From positions 1 to 8,882 of the forward strand of contig DTYX01000389.1 of NCBI GenBank assembly GCA_012961655.1: a stretch of 8,882 nucleotides of DNA, written 5' to 3'. How positions within the stretch are numbered: the stretch's first letter is position 1; every line of letters starts with the position of its first letter. This stretch comes from Candidatus Poribacteria bacterium. GTDB taxonomy: Bacteria; Poribacteria; WGA-4E; DTYX01. The notes under the pieces were generated by a model. It saw only the letters and a list, made by a program, of their open reading frames with translations, had not been told where the DNA came from and did no database searches. Positions 1 through 6,556 of this stretch are shown here, piece by piece. The position numbers and the translations under genes are program-made.

Positions 1-768
1 ATGTCCAAAGAGTATGCCGCTACGATTGTATCTAACGAAGTCTGGTGTCTGGATGCTGACAAGGATGATATATGGGTTGGAACAATGCACGGCGTGAGCC
101 GTTACAATAAGAGAAAAGACCTATGGACAACATACACGACAGCGAAAGGACAACTGCCGAGCAATGAAATCAGCAGTATTTGTATAGATGGCAATACAGT
201 CTGGTTCGCTAACGACGCAGGCGCGACACGATATGATAAAAAAACCGAAGAATGGGTTACATATACAGTCGATGACGGACTTGCTTCAAATTGCATTACC
301 TGCATCGCTAAAAGAGCCGCTGATTCTCAGACCTCGCAGATCTGGTTTGGGACGTTTGACGCAGGCGTAATGAAATATGATAAAAATGCCAAAACGTGGC
401 AGACATATTCCATGAAAGATGGCTTAGCTCACAACTGCGTCCTTTCCATCGCAGTGGATGGCGATAAAGTTTGGCTGGGAACACCGTGGGGTTTGAGCAG
501 ATACGATATCGTAACAAAAAGCTTTACGACATACACCCAATACAACGATTCGGAAGATATATTAGAAATGCTCGCCTCTTCTCAAACGACATCCAACCAA
601 ATTTCTTACGCAGGACCAGTCATTGGAAATAAAAAATCAGGGAAATATCATCATCCCAAAGCACCCACTGCCAAAGATATTAGAGAAGAAAATCGCGTAT
701 ATTTCAATTCTTCCAAGGAAGCCGAAGCCGCTGGATATAAACGCGCTGGAAATTTCAAAATATATTAG
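1..768 (+). CDS. Regulator-propeller (beta-propeller) protein with degenerate Ada-like C-terminal module; probably 5'-partial
   Basis: The first 185 residues hold four propeller-type repeats at about residues 11-52, 53-94, 95-142 and 143-185. Each carries the pattern (I/V)W(F/V/L)G or a close variant, then a (S/T/K)RYD-like segment and a (W/F)xTYT segment, as in the two-component-regulator propeller family (Reg_prop). Such repeats usually form the extracytoplasmic sensor of hybrid two-component proteins, but no kinase or DNA-binding domain is attached here. A complete propeller usually has six to eight blades and an export signal. The ATG is the first base of the window and no signal peptide follows, so the true start is probably upstream. 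Residues 205-255 resemble the small Ada-type zinc-binding module found at the C-terminus of many nucleases and secreted proteins (H..C, NRVYF, EA..AGY, then CxxC). The expected cysteines are A221, A249 and F252, and H217 remains. The fold is confident; the biological role is unknown. Confidence 0.75.
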   Translation: MSKEYAATIVSNEVWCLDADKDDIWVGTMHGVSRYNKRKDLWTTYTTAKGQLPSNEISSICIDGNTVWFANDAGATRYDKKTEEWVTYTVDDGLASNCITCIAKRAADSQTSQIWFGTFDAGVMKYDKNAKTWQTYSMKDGLAHNCVLSIAVDGDKVWLGTPWGLSRYDIVTKSFTTYTQYNDSEDILEMLASSQTTSNQISYAGPVIGNKKSGKYHHPKAPTAKDIREENRVYFNSSKEAEAAGYKRAGNFKIY

Positions 769-812
769 ACCGAATTTTTTTCAAAAAGAGGAATCGATCC
801 TAGAAAAATATT

Positions 813-829
813 GCTTGCAAATTGCATGC
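813..829. promoter_or_regulatory. 17-bp interrupted palindrome, possible operator
   Basis: The segment GCTTGCAAATTGCATGC is symmetric about base 821. Seven of eight pairs match, and the only mismatch is T815/T827. The core TGCAA-A-TTGCA (816-826) is a perfect dyad. It lies 145 bases upstream of the kinase start and 45 bases after the propeller gene stop. A dimeric regulator site is plausible but not shown. No convincing -35/-10 pair was found around it. Confidence 0.3.
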
Positions 830-848
830 CAAAAATATTACAAATACC

Positions 849-932
849 TGTAAACCCCACAAAAAATTCAATCATTGATCGTTCGTTAGATGTAAACCCG
901 AGAAAAAATCAATCGTTGAGATCGTTGTTTGG
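849..932 (+). repeat. Two imperfect 42-bp direct repeats, each with a TCAATC(A/G)TTGA dyad
   Basis: Both copies (849-890 and 891-932) begin with TGTAAACCC. They continue with an A-rich run, then TCAATCATTGA (868-878) or TCAATCGTTGA (909-919), then a TCGTT-containing tail. The two dyads are 41 bases apart, close to four DNA helical turns, so proteins bound at both would sit on the same face. The repeat ends about 40 bases before the kinase ATG. It is either a pair of regulator-binding sites or simply a local tandem duplication that has diverged. No regulator gene in the window can be assigned to it. Confidence 0.5.
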
Positions 933-950
933 CATGAAATTTGCCGCAAA

Positions 951-972
951 AGAGAGGTTATAGAGAGGTTAT
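951..972 (+). promoter_or_regulatory. Duplicated Shine-Dalgarno segment that fixes the kinase start
   Basis: The 11-bp unit AGAGAGGTTAT occurs twice, head to tail, at 951-961 and 962-972. The second AGAGAGG (962-968) ends 5 bases before ATG 974, a normal ribosome-binding distance. This supports ATG 974 over the in-frame TTG at 941, which would add 11 unconserved-looking residues encoded by the repeat itself. Confidence 0.6.
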
Positions 973-973
973 T

Positions 974-3811
974 ATGAACATAGAAAGAAAATTCGGTCAC
1001 GGTTTTGTCGAATCAGTGTCATGGGGCGCGCATATCGGGATGTTCTACCGGACATCTGAGGACATCCGTAAAATTTTCATTCCATATTTAGCGGCGGGTC
1101 TTGAAGCAAATGAGAGATGTGTTTGGGTCACTGCCGTCTTTTCTCCTGAAGAAACGCTCAAATTGTTTGATGAACGCCTCCCCGATTTGGATATCTATAT
1201 CGATAAAAAGCAATTGATGATTTTATCGCCAGACGACATCTATTTGAGGGAGAAACACCTTGACGAAGTTGATAGCATTGCAGGGAAGTGGGCGAATATC
1301 TACAATGAAGCATTGTCCGGCGGCTACGAAGGTTTGAGAATAAGCGCGGATATTTCGTGGCTGAAAAGAACTGACTTTGAGCGTTTTATCGTTTGCGAAA
1401 GAGTTGTCAACCGAATAGTCGCTGAGAATCGGATTATTGCTATCTGCGCGTATGACACCGGCAATTTTGAAATAAGCGATATTATCGCTATCAATAGCGC
1501 TCATCCGTATGCCGTAGTGGAAAAGGATGGCAGATGGGGGCTAATAGAAAACGCGGAGCGGATAAGAATAAAAGGAGCGTTAGAAGAATCGAAAGAGAAA
1601 TACAGGTCAATATTTAATCGGGCATCGTGTGGAATAATCCTAACGGATTTGCAGGGGAAAATTTTGGATGTAAATGAATATATTTGTCATCGCACAGGTT
1701 ACACCCGTGAGGAATTGATTGGACAGAAGGCATCAATTCTTGTTCCAGAGGAGATTGCCTTTAAATTTCCGGAATATGCTGCAAGGCTTTTGAAGTGCGG
1801 GTCGTTGATGATAGAAACCGAAGGCATCTGCAAAGATGGTTCGGAAATTCAAGCCGAAGTTAATATGAAAGTGGCAAGGATTGGCGGCAAAGAATGCGCG
1901 ATGATAATGACGCGCGATATCACAGAGCTCAAGCAGGCATATGAGAAACTGAGGACAGAACGGGATTTCAACACCCAGCTCCTTGACACTATGTTCGAAG
2001 GTATCAACGTCATCGACGCCGAAGGGAAACTACAGTTTGCCAACCGACAATTTTGCGAAATGATAGGCTATACCTTAGATGAGCTGAAAGGGCAACCGGG
2101 GACGTTCTGGGTACATCCAGATGACTATCAGCGTGTTGCATCGCATGAGCTACTGAGAAAAGAGGGAAAATCGTCCACTTATGAATGTCGTCTGTTGCGC
2201 AAGGATGGGACAGAGATTTCGGTGCTTCTTACTGGCGCGCCGTTGTTCGACGGGGATGGTGTATACCAAGGCAAAGTCGGCGCAATCATCGACATCACCG
2301 AGCTAAAACAGAAAGACGCCCTGCTCAGGGAGAGTGAACGCCGCTACCGAACAATGCTGGAAGATGTCCAGATGATTGCTATCGGACTCGATTTGGAAGG
2401 AAACGTGACCTTCTGCAACAAGTATTTTGAAAAACTAAGCGGATATAGCAAAGATGAACTGTTGGGAAAAAATTGGTTCGAAATCATGGTTCCTGATAGA
2501 CTGCGTGAAGAGAGGCGTCGCATGCACGACAATGATGTCAGGGAAAATATGCACGCACACTATGAGGCTACTATTTTAACGAAGCCAGGAGAGGAACGCC
2601 TTATCGAATGGAACAATACTACCCTGAGGGATGCGACGGGGAATGCCATCGGTACCATGAGCCTTGGTGTAGACATCACCGACCAGAAACGGATGGAGGA
2701 ACAGCTTATCCGCACCGAACGTCTGCGAGCGTTGGGAGAGATGACAGCGGGGATAGCACACAATTTCAACAACATCCTCACCGGCGTGTTGGGATATGCT
2801 GAACTCCTGAAAGATGAGACAAATCTAGCGGATATAGCGTCCGGTTTGGAAAAAATCGAACAGTCAGGGATAAAAGCGAGAGATTTGGTCAAATGCATGA
2901 TGGATTTTGTGCGGATAAGAAAGGATAAGGAATTTGAAGTTGTAGACTTAACGCAGGTTGTTAAGGAAAGTATTGCCATATCCAAGCTTCGATGGAAAGC
3001 TGCTGCTGAAGCCAGTGGCATTTCCATAGAGATGAAAGAGGAATGGACGGACAATCTATTGGTGGATGGCGACGCATCAGAGTTGACGGAAATGGTGACA
3101 AATATGATAATCAATTCGGTGGAGGCGATGCCGAAAGGCGGAACCATAACATTTAGGGGGGAGCATTTAGGGGGGTTTGTTTTCCTTTCCATATCGGATA
3201 CTGGCATAGGGATGAGCGAAGATGCGCAAAAACGCGTCTTTGAACCTTTTTTCACGACCAGGGCAGAAGTGGGACGTGGCATGGGGTTGGCGACGGTTTA
3301 TGGTACAATAAGAAGACATGGCGGAGAAATAGAAGTGCAAAGCCAGTTGGGAGAAGGCACGACGTTTACCATCAAACTGCCTTATTCAAAGAGTTTGACG
3401 GAAGACAAAAAGGAGGAAATCATCCCGAAAGCCCGACAAGCAAATATTTTGGTGATAGACGATGAAGAACACATATTGATGGTATTCACTCAGGTGTTGA
3501 AAGGACATCAAGTGGATACAACGACAGACGCGTTAGAAGGCGTTCGTCTATTTAAACAGAAACGACACGATGCGTTGGTAGTAGACTTGGCAATGCCAAA
3601 AATGAACGGCTGGCAAATAGCGGATGTAGTGCGAATGATAGATAAAAATGTCAGTATCGTTTTATGTACAGGATGGGGCGTCCAGATAGAGGATGAGGAG
3701 TTTAAAAGAAGTCAAGTGGATTTTCTATTGGCGAAGCCGTTTGAAATCAAAGCAGCGCTGTCTATTATCGGACAGGCGGTAGAATTGAAAGATAAACGGG
3801 CTAAGGGCTAA
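974..3811 (+). CDS. Soluble hybrid histidine kinase: MEDS, PAS x3, HisKA, HATPase, receiver
   Basis: This 945-residue protein has no signal peptide or membrane segment, so it is probably cytosolic. Residues about 14-185 match the MEDS sensory domain of DcmR and related regulators (GAHIGMFYR, AAGLEANERCVWV, an SW motif, ICAYD). Three PAS domains follow at about 205-320, 330-445 and 457-570. The kinase core has H596 in AGIAHNFNN as the likely phosphorylated histidine, the N box around N714, the G1 box at D742-G746 (DTGIG), the F box FEPFFTT, and the G2 box GRGMGLA at 767-773. A C-terminal receiver spans about 823-935 with acidic D829 and D830, phospho-acceptor D871 (DLAMPKMNG), T899 and K921. 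All key residues are present, so both kinase and receiver should be active. The output partner is not in this window. Ligands of MEDS domains are largely unknown; small organic compounds have been proposed. ATG 974 is chosen because of the AGAGAGG site 5 bases upstream. The 3' end consists of a GGGCTAA tandem pair. Confidence 0.92.
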   Translation: MNIERKFGHGFVESVSWGAHIGMFYRTSEDIRKIFIPYLAAGLEANERCVWVTAVFSPEETLKLFDERLPDLDIYIDKKQLMILSPDDIYLREKHLDEVDSIAGKWANIYNEALSGGYEGLRISADISWLKRTDFERFIVCERVVNRIVAENRIIAICAYDTGNFEISDIIAINSAHPYAVVEKDGRWGLIENAERIRIKGALEESKEKYRSIFNRASCGIILTDLQGKILDVNEYICHRTGYTREELIGQKASILVPEEIAFKFPEYAARLLKCGSLMIETEGICKDGSEIQAEVNMKVARIGGKECAMIMTRDITELKQAYEKLRTERDFNTQLLDTMFEGINVIDAEGKLQFANRQFCEMIGYTLDELKGQPGTFWVHPDDYQRVASHELLRKEGKSSTYECRLLRKDGTEISVLLTGAPLFDGDGVYQGKVGAIIDITELKQKDALLRESERRYRTMLEDVQMIAIGLDLEGNVTFCNKYFEKLSGYSKDELLGKNWFEIMVPDRLREERRRMHDNDVRENMHAHYEATILTKPGEERLIEWNNTTLRDATGNAIGTMSLGVDITDQKRMEEQLIRTERLRALGEMTAGIAHNFNNILTGVLGYAELLKDETNLADIASGLEKIEQSGIKARDLVKCMMDFVRIRKDKEFEVVDLTQVVKESIAISKLRWKAAAEASGISIEMKEEWTDNLLVDGDASELTEMVTNMIINSVEAMPKGGTITFRGEHLGGFVFLSISDTGIGMSEDAQKRVFEPFFTTRAEVGRGMGLATVYGTIRRHGGEIEVQSQLGEGTTFTIKLPYSKSLTEDKKEEIIPKARQANILVIDDEEHILMVFTQVLKGHQVDTTTDALEGVRLFKQKRHDALVVDLAMPKMNGWQIADVVRMIDKNVSIVLCTGWGVQIEDEEFKRSQVDFLLAKPFEIKAALSIIGQAVELKDKRAKG

Positions 3812-3817
3812 AGGGAA

Positions 3818-4071
3818 ATGCTACTAAGTTTCTCGCATGATAGCCTTGAACAGATAGAGCGGTACCTTGCCTGCGAAATGGCAAAGATGAAGCATTTCAG
3901 GTTTATCTTGAATTGCTGCAAGAACTGGAAATGGCTAATGAAGTGTTAATACGAATTATGATGAATATGCCGCCTGAGAAACTACAGGAAATAATGAAAC
4001 AGGTTTTAAAAAGACTTTCGACAGAAAAACGACGAGAAGTTGAGCCGGAACCTGTCTCAAGAACGAAGTGA
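3818..4071 (+). pseudogene. Small helical protein gene interrupted by an apparent frameshift
   Basis: The 311 bases between the kinase and sppA hold two short overlapping frames that look like one broken gene. The ATG at 3818 opens a 43-residue frame starting MLLSFSHDSLEQIERYLACE that ends at TAA 3947-3949; its second half is Cys/Trp-rich and not protein-like. In the -1 frame, from about base 3871 to TGA 4069-4071, a strongly helical sequence appears: DEAFQVYLELLQELEMANEV, then MPPEKLQEIMKQVLKRL and a charged tail. Joining them near bases 3868-3886 gives a smooth protein of about 84 residues. I do not recognise the family. Alternatives are a real 46-residue gene starting at ATG 3931, a sequencing or assembly indel, or a programmed shift, although no classical slippery heptamer is visible at the junction. 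The AAGGG before ATG 3818 is too close to be a good ribosome site, so translation could be coupled to the kinase stop. Confidence 0.45.
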
Positions 4072-4122
4072 ATCGGTTCAAGGCTGACGCGCTACTACAA
4101 ACGATAGTAAGGGAATTTTCGT

Positions 4123-6516
4123 ATGAAGAATAAAAAATTAGCCGTAGTGATTATTTTATCCTGGCTTCTTTGTCCAATCGCTTTCAATCCTTCGCATTCA
4201 GCGGAAGACCCCAAAATCAGCACTGTTCTTCCGATGAATTCTGCCGCTGTGAGCGACGATGCTTTAGCGACGCGCTTTAACCCCGCAGGCTTAGGGATTG
4301 AACGCTCATTTAACGGCTACTATTTACGCACCTATCGTGGGGAATCCGCAAGAGACGACGCCATCTTTCTATCGGCATGGAGAAATGGCTTCAGCGCCGA
4401 ATTCGCCACTACGCCCGATGGGATAGATTTCCGGCGGTATACTCTGTCGGACGGCAGCCGGCTGGGAAGCGTGTATATAGGCACGGGATACAGTTGGTTC
4501 ACTTCCGAAAATGAAGAGTACGATAAACTTTCATTCTGGCAAATTGGCATGCGATATCATAGAAGGTATTTCTCCATAGGCGCTGTGTGTGGGAACCTAA
4601 CGTTTGGCGAACTTCTGTTCTGGAGGGAAACATCTCGTCCTAAGATTTCCGGCAAAGAATTGCCGCGGGTATATGACTTAGGCATTGCATTCCGTCCTGG
4701 CACCAGTCGTCTCACGCTTTCTGTTGATGCACGACATCAAGATGGAGTAAAGGGTTTTGATTTCAACTATATTCTTGAGATTCAACCTATCCGAGGACTA
4801 CTTGTGCGAGGCGCGCTCGACGGGAATAAAAATTTTAATTTTCTATTTGGGTTGAATTTTGGACAGGTCGGCTTTGGAACCTATAACACCTTTGATGGAA
4901 TCGGAAGACATCAGGATGGAATCGGATATTTATATTTCTCCCAAGCGGCACACCCTACTTACATACGTCGGAAAAAGATTGTAGAAGCCGACCTGAGCGA
5001 AATCGAGAGCGTCCTCAAAAGCGCTAAAACTGATGAAAGTATAGTGGGCGCAATCCTGAAGCTCCGCGGCGCTGATTATGGCATCGGGCGGCTGCAGGAA
5101 GTTCGCGATGCGATTTTAGATTTTAAGAAGTCAGGGAAAAAGGTACTTTGCTATGCTTCGTCATCTGGGACTGGAAATTACCTGGTCGCATCCGCTTGCG
5201 ATAAAATAGTCCTGCATCCTTCAGGTGAAGTTCGATTAATCGGTATCAGAGCAGAATCCACTTTCTACAAAGGAGCATTGGATAAATTGGGCGTACGCGC
5301 TGATTTGGAACACATCGGAAAATACAAATCCGCTTCAGAGCCATGGACACGTGAAAGTATGTCACCAGCACACCGAGAAGCCTTGGATTCTTTGCTGGAT
5401 GAGCTATTTGAGCAATTGACTCATGCGATAGCCGAGGGACGGGGATTTTCAGTCGCGGAACTTAAAGGGAAAATCGACTACGGCCCGTATACTGCGACGG
5501 AAGCCCTGAACGCAGGTTTGGTGGACGAACTGGCTTATGATGGTGAAATTGAGGAAATTTCCCAAAAGTTGATGGGCGGAAAATATCCTATCCTTAAAGC
5601 AACAGAATATCAAAGAATTCAAAGATACGAATATGAGTGGCGCAAGCCTCCTCCCAAAATAGCTTTAATCTATGCGGAAGGAATGATAGTTTCCGGTAAG
5701 AGCTTGAAAAATCCCTTGACCGGCAGTAAAATGATGGGAGCTAAGACCATTACAAAAGCGATAAAAACTGCTCGCTTAGATTCGTCTGTCAAAGCGATAG
5801 TGCTTAGAATAGATAGCTCAGGCGGGTTCATACAACCATCGGACAGCATCTGGCGCGAGGTTGCGCTTGCCAAAGCCCAGAAACCCTTAATCGTTTCCAT
5901 GGCTGATGTAGCGGCTTCCGGAGGATATTATATCGCCGCCCCGGCGGATGTCATTGTCGCTGAACCAGGGACTATTACGGGTTCCATCGGAGTTATATCG
6001 GGAAAATATAGCTTAAAGGGACTGTATGATAAAATTGGAATCAAAAAAGAAATCCTCAAGCGCGGCAAGTATGCTGATTTCTACACGGACTATGGAGATT
6101 ACCCCAAAGAGGAGCAAGCAATTATCAAAAAACAGATTAAATTGTTGTATGATGATTTTGTGCATAAAGTCGCCCAAGGACGCAACATGACCGACGCCGA
6201 AGTGGATAAAATCGGACGCGGGCGCGTCTGGACGGGCAGTCAGGCGAAGGCAGTTGGATTAGTTGATAGAATCGGAGGGCTTGACTTGGCGATTTCAATT
6301 GCCAAAGAACGAGCGGGATTGAAAAAAGAAGCCGAAGTTCAGATTATACGTCTGCCCAAGCCGGACATCTTTTCAAGACTATTTGATTTTAAGCTAGTGA
6401 GAGCGATGTTGCCTTCCTCAGAATTCCAAATCTCAACCGAAGCGAGGAAAATCCTGGGATTACTTCCGCGACATAGGATATTCATGCTGATGCCGTATCA
6501 GATTAAGATACACTAA
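4123..6516 (+). CDS. sppA: SppA-type S49 signal peptide peptidase with N-terminal barrel-like domain
   Basis: A signal peptide (residues 1 to about 27, Lys-rich start, hydrophobic 6-20, cut near SHSA) shows export. Residues about 28-280 contain many short amphipathic beta strands and the segment ALATRFNPAGLG, which resembles the start of FadL/PorV-type outer-membrane barrels. Residues about 285-740 form the tandem S49 peptidase of the 67K SppA class. The first half carries general-base lysine K402 in GKYKSASEPW, matching E. coli K209 in its YKSAxEP motif. The second half carries nucleophile S599 in AASGGYY, matching E. coli S409, after the DSSGG loop (565-568 region, usually SPGG). SppA degrades leftover signal peptides and some envelope proteins. 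E. coli SppA has about 618 residues and an N-terminal membrane anchor; this protein replaces the anchor with the extra domain. TAAGGGA at 4108-4114 is the ribosome site, 8 bases before ATG. The final 20 residues end in a short hydrophobic, basic tail. Confidence 0.9.
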   Translation: MKNKKLAVVIILSWLLCPIAFNPSHSAEDPKISTVLPMNSAAVSDDALATRFNPAGLGIERSFNGYYLRTYRGESARDDAIFLSAWRNGFSAEFATTPDGIDFRRYTLSDGSRLGSVYIGTGYSWFTSENEEYDKLSFWQIGMRYHRRYFSIGAVCGNLTFGELLFWRETSRPKISGKELPRVYDLGIAFRPGTSRLTLSVDARHQDGVKGFDFNYILEIQPIRGLLVRGALDGNKNFNFLFGLNFGQVGFGTYNTFDGIGRHQDGIGYLYFSQAAHPTYIRRKKIVEADLSEIESVLKSAKTDESIVGAILKLRGADYGIGRLQEVRDAILDFKKSGKKVLCYASSSGTGNYLVASACDKIVLHPSGEVRLIGIRAESTFYKGALDKLGVRADLEHIGKYKSASEPWTRESMSPAHREALDSLLDELFEQLTHAIAEGRGFSVAELKGKIDYGPYTATEALNAGLVDELAYDGEIEEISQKLMGGKYPILKATEYQRIQRYEYEWRKPPPKIALIYAEGMIVSGKSLKNPLTGSKMMGAKTITKAIKTARLDSSVKAIVLRIDSSGGFIQPSDSIWREVALAKAQKPLIVSMADVAASGGYYIAAPADVIVAEPGTITGSIGVISGKYSLKGLYDKIGIKKEILKRGKYADFYTDYGDYPKEEQAIIKKQIKLLYDDFVHKVAQGRNMTDAEVDKIGRGRVWTGSQAKAVGLVDRIGGLDLAISIAKERAGLKKEAEVQIIRLPKPDIFSRLFDFKLVRAMLPSSEFQISTEARKILGLLPRHRIFMLMPYQIKIH

Positions 6517-6533
6517 CCTTTCTCATCAAGGTT
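6515..6533. terminator. Weak bidirectional hairpin between convergent genes
   Basis: AACCTT (6515-6520) and AAGGTT (6528-6533) form a perfect 6-bp stem with a 7-base loop. The hairpin overlaps the last base pair of the sppA stop codon, within the 40-base gap between the converging genes. No good T run follows on either strand, so it is at best a weak intrinsic terminator. Confidence 0.25.
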
Positions 6534-6556
6534 TCAAGATATTTACATATCACGCA

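Noticed and set aside
811..841. Possible promoter with TTGCTT or TTGCAA and TATTAC
   Set aside because: The spacings are 19 and 15 bases, and both boxes are poor. It overlaps the palindrome and cannot be supported as a promoter.
623..853. 76-residue open frame overlapping the end of the propeller gene
   Set aside because: It is a frame shadow of the Ada-like tail with low-complexity Lys/Ile-rich sequence. The propeller frame matches the module up to its stop, so no frameshift is needed.
941..973. Upstream TTG start for the kinase
   Set aside because: It adds 11 residues encoded mainly by the duplicated ribosome-binding repeat and has no Shine-Dalgarno of its own; ATG 974 has a good one.
3151..3175. 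ATTTAGGGGGG present twice, 14 bases apart, in the kinase ATPase domain
   Set aside because: The copies fall in different frames and the domain has normal spacing between N box and G1 box, so this is probably coincidence from Gly-rich coding.
2560..3282. 240-residue open frame on the minus strand inside the kinase gene
   Set aside because: It lies wholly antisense to the conserved HisKA/HATPase coding region, has no ribosome site or recognisable domain, and its composition is explained by the codons of the real gene.
4165..4176. Lipobox in the SppA signal sequence at C17
   Set aside because: The residue before the cysteine is Leu, which signal peptidase II does not normally accept; a signal peptidase I site near SHSA fits better.
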